38,417 nucleotides of DNA from CAYMWF01 sp964394085 [NCBI: uncultured Gemmatimonadota bacterium] (GTDB lineage: Bacteria; GCA-2686955; CAYMWF01), in the NCBI GenBank assembly GCA_964394085.1, contig CAYMWF010000048.1:1-38417 (forward strand), given 5' to 3'. Both the position numbers and the translations under genes were made by a program. Shown here in pieces: positions 17,865-25,338 of the stretch. The notes below the pieces were generated by a model that was not told where the DNA came from, did no database searches, and saw only the letters and a program-made list of their open reading frames with translations. Numbering within the stretch: the first letter of the stretch is position 1; each line of letters opens with the position of its first letter.

Positions 17865-17898
17865 CCAGGTTTACATAATATTTCTTCACACGAAGAAA
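17865..17898 (+). repeat. extended hairpin repeat copy 7
   Basis: Exact 34-base duplicate of copy 6, 41 bases further on. Perfect stem at 17881-17898. Confidence 0.85.
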
Positions 17899-18005
17899 AA
17901 CGGTTCGGCATGCTTGAAATCGTGATAATTAATTACCGAATATCGACCATCCGCTCTTTCGTTCCCGGTCATTAAGGTGTCTCAATCGAGTCCGCCCGGA
18001 AACCG

Positions 18006-18038
18006 TGTAAAATTGTCAATCGTATTGACAATTTTACA
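18006..18038. repeat. perfect 15-base inverted repeat
   Basis: TGTAAAATTGTCAAT, loop CGT, ATTGACAATTTTACA. All 15 pairs match. AT-rich in a GC-rich neighbourhood. Each arm holds TTGACA, but no -10 box follows at the right distance on either strand. Could be an operator, a transposon end or a hairpin. Confidence 0.8.
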
Positions 18039-18100
18039 TAAGACTGCCCGCATCGCCGAGACGACAAGATAAACTCTTGCGTTGGCAGTAATAAGAAAAT

Positions 18101-18172
18101 CACGCTGCTTATCCCTGAACATACACTGCTGATTTTTCCCTGAACATACGCTGCTGTTTTTCCCTGAACATA
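18101..18172 (+). repeat. short tandem repeat, 23-25 base unit
   Basis: Three units ending in CCCTGAACATA (18101-18123, 18124-18148, 18149-18172) with GCTGCT or CTGCTG at the start and a partial fourth unit after. Confidence 0.75.
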
Positions 18173-18370
18173 CTCAGCTGCTTTCAGTTCCATTATCGTA
18201 ACTAGGTCCGTCCCCCTTTCCCGTCCCCATTTTCATAAACTGAATCCGCCCTTTTTTTCGGGCACAAAATTATTGCGCTCGGAAGGGCGGAGCCTTTACA
18301 CTCGATTTCCCATGTTATCGAATTCCTTTCAAAACCAGGCTCGCTTCAGAACCCAAGGAGGTCGTTGCGT

Positions 18371-20320
18371 ATGTTACCGGGAGTAAAGAAGTACCCCCAT
18401 GTTTTCAGTCCGGGCATGCTCGGGAAAGTGGAGGTCAAGAACCGTATCAAGTACGCTTCCACGGAGACCAACTTCAACTACGGCGACGGCTTCGTGGCCG
18501 ATAAAGAGGTCGCCTACATGGAAGCCCAGGCCCGGAGCGGCGCCGGAATGGTGACGACCCAGGGCGCCTACACCGATCCGCGCGGGGAAGGGCAGGGATA
18601 CGTCGGCATGATGGGCATCTGGGACGACAAGTTCATCCCGGGCCTTAAGAAGATCGCAGACGCCATCCACAGGCACGACTCGGTGGCGGTGCTGCAGCTC
18701 ATGCACTGCGGACGGGTCGGCGGCATCAACCTGGAATACACCATAGGCCCTTCGGTGGTGAAGCAGCGCATCCCCCGGTTCCGGGAGCCGGTGGAGATGA
18801 CGGTGGAGCAGATCGAGACCGTGGTGGCCGAGCACGTGGCCGGGGCGAGGCGGTGCATCGAGGCCGGGTTCGACTCCGTTGAGATCTCGGGCATCGTCGG
18901 CTACCTCATCTCCAATTTCGTGTCGAGCTACACGAACAAGCGCACCGACGAATACGGCGGTTCGATCGAGGGCCGCTGCAAGATGATGACCGACATCGTG
19001 AGCGGAATCCGCCGCGAAGTCGGCCCCGACTACCCGATCATCATCCGCCTCTGCGCCGACGAGCTCCTCCACGACCGCGGCGGCAACACGGTGGAGGAGT
19101 CTGTCAAGAGCATCCTCCTGGCCGAGGAAGCCGGCGCCGACTGCCTCTCGGTGACGGCGGGCTGGCAGGAATCGGCCGTGTCGGTGATCTCGAGAGACTG
19201 TAAGATGGGCCAGTGGCTCTACCTTGCGAAGCAGGTGAAAGAGAAGCTGAAACCCGAATCCACCGTGGCCATGGCCTACCGCCTGTTCAAGCCGGAGTAT
19301 CCGGAGGCGGCGATCGCGGCGGGCGAGCTCGATTTCTGGGAGATCTGCCGCTCCATGATTGCCGATCCTTTCCTGCCGAAAAAGATCATGGAAGACCGGC
19401 AGGACGAGATCATCCCCTGCATGGCCTGCAACATCTGCCTGGCGCGCCTTTTCCGCGACGCCGAGCTCAACTGCATGGTGCGCCCGTCCCTGGGGCACGA
19501 GTCCGAGCCGGAATGGGGCTTCTACGGTTTCCCGAAGACCGACCACCCGAAGAAGGTCTGGGTCATCGGCGCCGGCCTCGCCGGGATGCAGGCGGCGGCT
19601 ATCGCTGCCGAGAAGGGACACCATGTCACCGTCAGCGAGAAGCGCGACCGGGTCGGAGGGCAGTTTACCACCGCGTCGAACGGGCCGTGGGGCGACGACG
19701 AGTTTTTACGACTGGTCGATTACCTCAAGGGATACTGCGATCGCGGCGGCGTCACCTTCGAGATGAGCAGGGGAGTGACCCTGGACGAGGTGAAGGACAG
19801 CGACGCCGATCACATCATCGTGGCGACCGGGGCCGTTCCGACGAGCGAACTGCCCGGGGCGGCGGGCGACAACGTGGTATCGTGCCTCGACGTGATCGAC
19901 GGCGCGGTGGAACCGGGTAAGAAGGTGGTCATCCTCGGCTCCATGGGGGTGGCGATATCCACCGCCCTGTTCCTGATCGAGAAGGGCGGCCACGACATCG
20001 CAATGGTCCACCGCGGAAAGAAACCCGGCCCCGACGTGAACCCGAGCTACATATGGCGTTACGTCACCAAGCTCAGGGAGGGGGAGGTGACCATGGTCAG
20101 GTTCTCCGAGCCGACCGGGATCACCGCTGAAGGGGTGATGGTGAAAACACCTGAAGGGGAGCAGCTTTTTGAAGCCGACACCGTGATCCTCGCGGACATG
20201 GCCCCGGTCAACGACCTCGCCGAGGCCGGCAAGGGTATCTTCGTAATCGGCGACGCCCTCATCCCGAGGCGCGGCAACTCTTCGATCCTCGACGGATACA
20301 AGATGGGAATGCGGCTTTGA
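18371..20320 (+). CDS. FadH/Old-Yellow-Enzyme-family flavin oxidoreductase (FMN barrel, [4Fe-4S], FAD/NAD domain)
   Basis: 649 residues, the usual length of 2,4-dienoyl-CoA reductase or trimethylamine-dehydrogenase-type enzymes. Residues 1-345 form the FMN-binding TIM barrel (LMHCGRVGG at 110; GYLISNF with Tyr178; RTDEYGGSIEGR). A cysteine cluster at 350, 353, 356 and 368 follows, then an FAD/NAD(P) domain with GAGLAG (400-405) and a second nucleotide site (VVILGSMGVAIS). Tyr178 matches the FadH catalytic Tyr. The partner His (GWHE in E. coli FadH) is Gln266 (GWQE), and the Cys spacing is C-x2-C-x2-C-x11-C, one residue short. So it probably reduces or oxidises an unusual enoyl or related substrate. 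ATG 18371 is preferred over TTG 18365 because AAGGAGGT ends eight bases upstream. First gene of the operon. Confidence 0.88.
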   Translation: MLPGVKKYPHVFSPGMLGKVEVKNRIKYASTETNFNYGDGFVADKEVAYMEAQARSGAGMVTTQGAYTDPRGEGQGYVGMMGIWDDKFIPGLKKIADAIHRHDSVAVLQLMHCGRVGGINLEYTIGPSVVKQRIPRFREPVEMTVEQIETVVAEHVAGARRCIEAGFDSVEISGIVGYLISNFVSSYTNKRTDEYGGSIEGRCKMMTDIVSGIRREVGPDYPIIIRLCADELLHDRGGNTVEESVKSILLAEEAGADCLSVTAGWQESAVSVISRDCKMGQWLYLAKQVKEKLKPESTVAMAYRLFKPEYPEAAIAAGELDFWEICRSMIADPFLPKKIMEDRQDEIIPCMACNICLARLFRDAELNCMVRPSLGHESEPEWGFYGFPKTDHPKKVWVIGAGLAGMQAAAIAAEKGHHVTVSEKRDRVGGQFTTASNGPWGDDEFLRLVDYLKGYCDRGGVTFEMSRGVTLDEVKDSDADHIIVATGAVPTSELPGAAGDNVVSCLDVIDGAVEPGKKVVILGSMGVAISTALFLIEKGGHDIAMVHRGKKPGPDVNPSYIWRYVTKLREGEVTMVRFSEPTGITAEGVMVKTPEGEQLFEADTVILADMAPVNDLAEAGKGIFVIGDALIPRRGNSSILDGYKMGMRL

Positions 20321-20368
20321 CACAGGACTGCGCGGCGGAGCGACCTGTCGAAGCTGGAGGAGATAAAG

Positions 20369-20674
20369 ATGGTACCGAAAGTAGATGTTTTCAAGTGCGA
20401 CGGGTGCGGCGTCTGCATCAAGCGCTGCCCGCCGAAGGTGATGGGGCTGGTGCAGAACAGGGCGGTGATCCTGGTGGATCTCTGCGAGGAGTGCGGCATC
20501 TGTCACGAAGTGTGCCCCATCGACGCGATCCATTTCCGGCTGCCGAACCTGGGCACCGCGGCGACCCACGAGGCGTATGTCGTCCCCCGGGAGGATACGC
20601 CGAACCGCGGCGACTGGCGGGTCGGGGTTCCGCGGGGCTACGACGGTGAAGGGCATAACCGCAAGGAGGCTTGA
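20369..20674 (+). CDS. 2x[4Fe-4S] ferredoxin
   Basis: 101 residues. Two complete cluster motifs: CDGCGVCIKRCP (about 10-21) and CEECGICHEVCP (about 40-51), as in bacterial 8Fe ferredoxins. The C-terminal 45 residues, rich in R, P and G, are an uncommon tail. AGGAG lies before the ATG. Placed 48 bases after the flavoprotein gene and 3 bases before the VOC gene, so it is probably the electron donor or acceptor of the flavoprotein. Confidence 0.9.
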   Translation: MVPKVDVFKCDGCGVCIKRCPPKVMGLVQNRAVILVDLCEECGICHEVCPIDAIHFRLPNLGTAATHEAYVVPREDTPNRGDWRVGVPRGYDGEGHNRKEA

Positions 20675-20677
20675 TCG

Positions 20678-21103
20678 ATGAAGGTTAACAAGATAGACCA
20701 CATCTGCATCGCCGTGGAGAATCTAGAGGAGGCGAAGAAGCAGTGGGAGCCGGTTATGGGTAAAGATGCTCCGGACGACGAATACATCGACGAACCCGAG
20801 AAGATAAAGGTGGCGCGCTACCACCTGGGCGAGGTCGGTTTCGAGCTGATGGAGTCGACATCGCCCGACGGCGACGTGGCCAAGTTCATCGAGCGGAACG
20901 GCGAAGGCGTCATGCTGATAAGCTTCAACGTGGACGACACCCGCGACGCGGTCGGGGAGCTCCAGGAGAAGGGTTATCCCTTCATACCCGACGCAACCGG
21001 CGAGATTGCGCGCTCCTTCCGCGACTGCAAGTTCTCCTTCATCCATCCCAAGGCGATGAACGGGGTGCTGCTCGAGCTCATCGACTTCAAGTGGGACGAA
21101 TGA
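20678..21103 (+). CDS. VOC-family protein, methylmalonyl-CoA-epimerase-like
   Basis: 141 residues, the normal epimerase length, with two glyoxalase-like halves: IDHICIAVENLEEAKK, VGFELMESTSPDGDVAKFI, then FSFIHPKAMNGVLLELID. In methylmalonyl-CoA epimerase four residues bind the metal. Here the first His (DHICIAV), the residue at the FELME position and the last Glu (LLELID) are kept, but the His of GxHHIAF is lost (GVMLISF). Probably acts on a CoA ester but may not be a standard epimerase. GGAGG precedes the ATG. Its stop overlaps the HyuA start (ATGA at 21100-21103). Confidence 0.85.
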   Translation: MKVNKIDHICIAVENLEEAKKQWEPVMGKDAPDDEYIDEPEKIKVARYHLGEVGFELMESTSPDGDVAKFIERNGEGVMLISFNVDDTRDAVGELQEKGYPFIPDATGEIARSFRDCKFSFIHPKAMNGVLLELIDFKWDE

Positions 21104-23181
21104 CTTTTTCAATCGGAATCGACGTCGGCGGCACCTTCACGGACCTCTTTTTATGGTCGGCAGAAGGCGGCACCGAAACCTTCAAGGTGCTGTCGACTCC
21201 CGAAGATTCTTCCATCGGCGTCCTGAACGGGCTCGAAGCGATGGCGGAATCGCTCGGTCTCTCTCTCGAAGAGTTCACCGGCAGAGTGCGGACCATCGTC
21301 CACGGCACCACGGTGACGACGAACGCGGTGCTGACCAGGGGCGGCGCCAGGACGGGCCTCCTCACCACCGAAGGGGTGCGTGACGCCCTGGAGATGCGCC
21401 GCGGCATCCGGGAAGAGCAGTACAACAACCGCTATAAGAACGTGGTTCCGCTGGTGCCGCGCCGCCGCCGCCTGCCGGTGACGGAGAGGCTCGACTACCT
21501 CGGCGGGGAGGTGACGCCCCTCGACGCGGCCGGGGTGCGGGAAGCCGTCGCGGCCCTCGCGGCGGACGGAGTCGAAGCGGTGGCCGTCTGCTTCATGAAC
21601 TCTTTCGCGAACCCGGCCCACGAACGGGAGGCGGCGGAGATCGTCCGGGAGCTGCTGCCCGACGCCTACCTCAGCATCTCTTCCGAGGTGCTCCCCGTGG
21701 TCCGGTTCTACAACCGGGTTTCCACAACCGTGCTGAACGCCTATGCGGGGCCCGTTCTCGACGAATACCTGGGCAACCTCACGGGCAGGCTCGAGAAGGC
21801 CGGTTTCGGCGGTGTGCTCCTGATCATGCAGTCGAACGGCGGCGTGGCCTTTCCCGAGCTGGTCCGGAAGCTCCCCGCGACCACGCTCCTCAGCGGACCG
21901 GCGGCCGGTCCGAGGGCGGCGGCGGCCGTTGCCGAAACGATACGGCGGGACGATTCGATCCTCATCGACATGGGCGGAACGAGCTTCGACGCCTCCCTGG
22001 TGCGGGACGGCGACGCGGCCCTGGCCGTTGAAGGGGAGATCGACCGCCTCAAGACCGCGTTGCCGATGCTCGAAATCACCACAATCGGCGCCGGCGGAGG
22101 CAGCATCGGCTGGATCGACGAGGGAGGTCTGCTGCGGATGGGACCCGCATCGGCCGGTGCAATGCCCGGCCCCGCCTGCTACGACCGGGGCGGGACGCGG
22201 CCCGCCTGCACCGATGCCGACCTCGTTCTCGGCTACCTCGACCCCGGGTTCTTCGCGGGCGGCAGGATGCGGCTCGACGCCGACAGGGCGCGCAAAGTCA
22301 TCGCCGAAGAGATCGCGGGGCCTCTCGGGCTCGACACCGAGGAGGCGGCGGCCGGCATGTACCGCGTCATCAACGCCAACATGGCCCATGGCGTGAGAGA
22401 GATCACGGTGAAGCGCGGCCTCGACCCCCGCGAGTTTCCGATGGTGGTGGCGGGCGGCGCCGGAGCCCTGCACGCCTGCATGATCGCCGACGAGCTCGAG
22501 ATTCCCACCCTGATCGTGCCGGCGTTTTCGTCGATCCTCTGCGCGGCCGGCATGATCTTCAGCGACCTGCAGCACGATTTCGTCAGGTCGAACATCACGC
22601 CCCTCGCCGATCTCGAACCCGGCCGCCTGGTCGGACTCGTCGGCGTCATGGCCCGGGAAGGGGAGGAGTATCTCGCCCTGGAAGGTATCGCCCCCGATAA
22701 GATTTCCCACCAGGTGATCCTCGATCTCCGTTATCTCAAGCAGTATCACGAGGTTTCGCTGCCCGTGCCGTTCGAGTGGGTCGAAAGCGGCGACATCGGC
22801 TCCACGGCCCGCGCCTTCCACGCCGAGCACGATCGTCTCTACGGTTACGAACTCTCCGGCGAGGAGACGGGCCTCGAGCTTATCAACGTGAGGGTGCGCT
22901 CCGTCGGCCGCACGCCGAAACCCGAGCTTCCACGGGTGGAGCGCGGCGGCGAAGATCCCGGCGGCGCCTTCAAGCGCTCTCGGCGCGCCTTCGTGCCCGA
23001 AAGAAACGCTTTCGAAGATGTCCCCGTCTTCGACGGATACAAGCTTCTCTCGGGTAACGTGCTGCCCGGGCCCGCCCTGGTGGAGCGGACCGACACCACC
23101 ATCTTCATTTCCCGGAGCTACACGGCCAGGGTGGACGATTTCGGGTCCTGCCTGCTCGAAAGGAGGGAGAGCCATGCCTGA
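21100..23181 (+). CDS. hyuA: hydantoinase A / oxoprolinase / acetone-carboxylase-beta family subunit
   Basis: 693 residues, normal for HyuA. ASKHA ATP-binding signature: IGIDVGGTFTDLFLW at the N-terminus, VHGTTVTTNAVL (about 70), LLSGPAAGPRAA (about 265), ILIDMGGTSFDAS (about 285), GAGGGSIGWID (about 330) and VVAGGAGALHA (about 450). Known members use ATP to open hydantoins and oxoproline or to carboxylate acetone or acetophenone. The partner HyuB overlaps it by eight bases. In this setting, between an epimerase-like and a mutase gene, a carboxylase role is attractive but unproven. ATG 21100 is chosen over the GTG at 21091 because of the ATGA overlap with the upstream stop and because it places the IGIDVGGTFTD motif at the N-terminus. 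Confidence 0.9.
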   Translation: MTFSIGIDVGGTFTDLFLWSAEGGTETFKVLSTPEDSSIGVLNGLEAMAESLGLSLEEFTGRVRTIVHGTTVTTNAVLTRGGARTGLLTTEGVRDALEMRRGIREEQYNNRYKNVVPLVPRRRRLPVTERLDYLGGEVTPLDAAGVREAVAALAADGVEAVAVCFMNSFANPAHEREAAEIVRELLPDAYLSISSEVLPVVRFYNRVSTTVLNAYAGPVLDEYLGNLTGRLEKAGFGGVLLIMQSNGGVAFPELVRKLPATTLLSGPAAGPRAAAAVAETIRRDDSILIDMGGTSFDASLVRDGDAALAVEGEIDRLKTALPMLEITTIGAGGGSIGWIDEGGLLRMGPASAGAMPGPACYDRGGTRPACTDADLVLGYLDPGFFAGGRMRLDADRARKVIAEEIAGPLGLDTEEAAAGMYRVINANMAHGVREITVKRGLDPREFPMVVAGGAGALHACMIADELEIPTLIVPAFSSILCAAGMIFSDLQHDFVRSNITPLADLEPGRLVGLVGVMAREGEEYLALEGIAPDKISHQVILDLRYLKQYHEVSLPVPFEWVESGDIGSTARAFHAEHDRLYGYELSGEETGLELINVRVRSVGRTPKPELPRVERGGEDPGGAFKRSRRAFVPERNAFEDVPVFDGYKLLSGNVLPGPALVERTDTTIFISRSYTARVDDFGSCLLERRESHA

Positions 23182-24940
23182 CCGGAGCGCGCCCGCCGTC
23201 GACAAGGTCCTCGTTTCGATCATCGGACGCGCCCTAAAGGCGATCACCGACGAGATGAGCATCACCATGGCCAAGACCACCCGGTCTCCGATCCTGTGCG
23301 AGGCCAAGGATTTCGTCACCGGCCTCTACGACGCCGAAGGCCGCATGCTCGAGCAGACCGAGAACCTGCCGATCCTCTCCTTCTCCCTGAGCCCGGTCTG
23401 CGCCCATATCGCCGAAAAGTTCCGGGGTGAGATATATCCCGGCGACGTTTTCTTCCACAACGATGTCTTCACACTCGGCAACCAGAACAACGACGTGGCC
23501 GCCTTTAAACCCATATTCGCCGGCGACCGGCTCGTGGCATGGGCGGCGGCCAAGGGTCACCAGGCCGACATCGGCGGCGCGGTGCGCGGCGGCTACAACC
23601 CGAACGCCACCGAGGTCTGGCAGGAGGCGCTGCGGATTCCGGCCGTCAAGGTCTACGAGCGCGGCAAGCTCAGACGCGACGTCTGGGACCTCATCTTCGC
23701 CAACATCCGCCTGCCGATCGTGCAGGAAGACATGCGCGCCGAGATCGGAAGCTGCACCGTGGGCGAGCGCCGCCTCCTCAAGCTTTTCGAGAAATACGGG
23801 CTCGAGCGGTTCGAGGCCCACAAGGAGTACCTGTTCGAATCGACCCGCAGGATGATGGAAGCCGAGATACGTTCGATCCCCGACGGCGTCTACCGCGGCC
23901 GGGCCACCGTGTACTACGACGGAAAGACTCCCGGCTCCACGTATGAAATCCGCGTGAAGATCACCGTGGACGGGGAGAGGATCGAGTTCGACTACTCTGA
24001 CACCGACCCCCAGACCGACGGGTTCGTGAACGGCACCTATACATCGAGCGCTTCCGCCACCATCCTCACCTTCCTCCAGATGGTGAACCCCGATATCCCG
24101 CACAACCACGGCATGACCGCGCCTATCGACATCATCATCCCCGAGGGCACCATCCTGAACGCGGCTTTTCCGGCCGCAACCACCTTCGGCAACCACCTCT
24201 GCCCGCCGAACGCCGACGCCGTGATCCGCGCCCTCGCCCCGGTGATCCCTGACCGCGTCACGGCCGGCTGGAACCAGCTCCTCTGCTCACTCTCCACCGG
24301 GCGCGACCCCAGGAAAGACGACACGTACGTCGACATCCTCTTCATCGGTCTGAAGGGCGGCTCGGGCGCCGCGTCAGACTGCGACGGATACGATCACATC
24401 GGAATGATCGACGCGTCGGGCGGCGTGCTCGACCAGGACTACGAGATGTTCGAGCAGCAGACGCCGCATCTTTTGAAAAAGCACGAATATATTACCGATT
24501 CGGCCGGCCCGGGCAGGTTCCGCGGCGGCCTCGGCGTGGAGACGCGCTACATCGTCGGGGGCGACAACACCCAGATCGTGACCTTCGGCGACGGCGACAT
24601 CGAGCCGGCCTTCGGCCTGTCCGGCGGGGGGCCGGGCACGCTGAACCGCATCGAGCTCCGCTACCCGGACGGCGCCGCCTACACCGCCACCACCAAGGAC
24701 CTGGTGACAGGCGTACCGGCCGGAACGGAGTATATCCAGGACGCTGGCGGCGGCGGCGGATACGGCTCTCCCTTCGAGCGGCCGGCCGCCACGGTCAGGG
24801 AGGAGGTCGCGAACGGCATCATCTCCCTGGAGGCGGCCCGCAAGCTGTACGGCGTCGCCATCGACCCGGATACTTTCGAGCTCCTCGAAGAAGAGACTGC
24901 AAGGCTCCGCGGCGCGCCCCAAAAGGATGACGCGAAATGA
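23174..24940 (+). CDS. hyuB: hydantoinase B / acetone-carboxylase-alpha family subunit
   Basis: 588 residues, typical HyuB length. Diagnostic stretches: ALKAITDEMSITMAKTT, LCEAKDFVTGLYDAEG, GDVFFHNDVFTLGNQNND, KGHQADIGG, FDYSDTDPQTDGFVN, GPGRFRGGLGVE and the C-terminal GGGGGYGSPFERP. HyuA and HyuB together form the catalytic unit; metal and substrate bind mainly in HyuB. The ATG at 23174 overlaps the HyuA stop and has AGGAGG at 23161-23166, so longer upstream frames are not used. Its stop overlaps the next start (ATGA). Confidence 0.92.
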   Translation: MPDRSAPAVDKVLVSIIGRALKAITDEMSITMAKTTRSPILCEAKDFVTGLYDAEGRMLEQTENLPILSFSLSPVCAHIAEKFRGEIYPGDVFFHNDVFTLGNQNNDVAAFKPIFAGDRLVAWAAAKGHQADIGGAVRGGYNPNATEVWQEALRIPAVKVYERGKLRRDVWDLIFANIRLPIVQEDMRAEIGSCTVGERRLLKLFEKYGLERFEAHKEYLFESTRRMMEAEIRSIPDGVYRGRATVYYDGKTPGSTYEIRVKITVDGERIEFDYSDTDPQTDGFVNGTYTSSASATILTFLQMVNPDIPHNHGMTAPIDIIIPEGTILNAAFPAATTFGNHLCPPNADAVIRALAPVIPDRVTAGWNQLLCSLSTGRDPRKDDTYVDILFIGLKGGSGAASDCDGYDHIGMIDASGGVLDQDYEMFEQQTPHLLKKHEYITDSAGPGRFRGGLGVETRYIVGGDNTQIVTFGDGDIEPAFGLSGGGPGTLNRIELRYPDGAAYTATTKDLVTGVPAGTEYIQDAGGGGGYGSPFERPAATVREEVANGIISLEAARKLYGVAIDPDTFELLEEETARLRGAPQKDDAK

Positions 24941-25338
24941 CGCAGAATCGACCCATCAAGGTGCTCATCGCCAAGCCGGGCCTCGACGGTCACGACGTGG
25001 GGGCGAAGCTGATCTGCCGCGCCCTCATGGAGGCCGGTATGGAAGTGATCTACACCGGTCTCCGGCAGTCTCCCCGGGCCATTGCGAGCACGGCTCTCGA
25101 AGAGGACGTCGACGTGGTGGGTCTCTCGATCCTCTCGGGTGCGCACCTGCCCCTCTGCCGGAAGCTCGCATCGGAGCTTGACGCTGCCGGGCTCGAGGAC
25201 ATCCTCTGGCTCGTCGGCGGCAACATACCTCGCGGCGATCAGGTAAAACTCGAGCGGCTCGGCGTTCACGGAGTATTCCCCACCGGCGCCGACTTCGGCG
25301 AAGTCGTTGGTTTCATAACTGAAAGGGCGGTTCGATGA
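24937..25338 (+). CDS. B12-binding subunit of an acyl-CoA mutase
   Basis: 133 residues: a free-standing cobalamin-binding domain. DGHDVGAK near residue 18 is the DxHxxG motif whose His coordinates cobalt. LSILSGAH (about 65) and LVGGNIP (about 90) are the SxL and GG motifs that hold the nucleotide tail. Works with the catalytic subunit encoded next. Start and stop both overlap neighbours, which indicates translational coupling. Confidence 0.93.
   Translation: MTQNRPIKVLIAKPGLDGHDVGAKLICRALMEAGMEVIYTGLRQSPRAIASTALEEDVDVVGLSILSGAHLPLCRKLASELDAAGLEDILWLVGGNIPRGDQVKLERLGVHGVFPTGADFGEVVGFITERAVR

Larger units (their letters stand above)
17495..18370. other. gene-free repeat-bearing region
   Basis: 876 bases between the divergent AsnB-like operon and the metabolic operon. 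It holds the AsnB promoter, two identical 34-base hairpin repeats, a perfect 15-base inverted repeat, a three-unit tandem repeat and a short GCCC/GGGC hairpin near 18250. Open frames of 60-100 codons read through these repeats and resemble nothing known. No convincing promoter for the rightward operon was found. Confidence 0.6.

Noticed and set aside
17790-17898. CRISPR-like pair: 34-base palindromic repeats with a 41-base spacer
   Set aside because: Only two units, the same repeat is scattered elsewhere in the window, and there is no leader or cas gene.
17530-18193. Short frames on both strands in the gap before the metabolic operon
   Set aside because: They read through the hairpin, inverted and tandem repeats. 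One minus-strand frame (17771-17562) looks slightly protein-like but has no RBS and matches nothing I know.
18374-19624. 416-codon minus-strand frame opposite the flavoprotein
   Set aside because: Same reason: antisense of a clear enzyme gene, no domain or signal seen.
23018-23173. Longer HyuB frame beginning inside HyuA
   Set aside because: The first 52 codons are out-of-frame HyuA sequence; ATG 23174 has AGGAGG upstream and matches the family N-terminus.
21151-23319. 722-codon open frame on the minus strand opposite HyuA
   Set aside because: Shadow of the high-GC coding strand: composition is rich in R, G, H and E without motifs, and the plus strand encodes an unmistakable HyuA.
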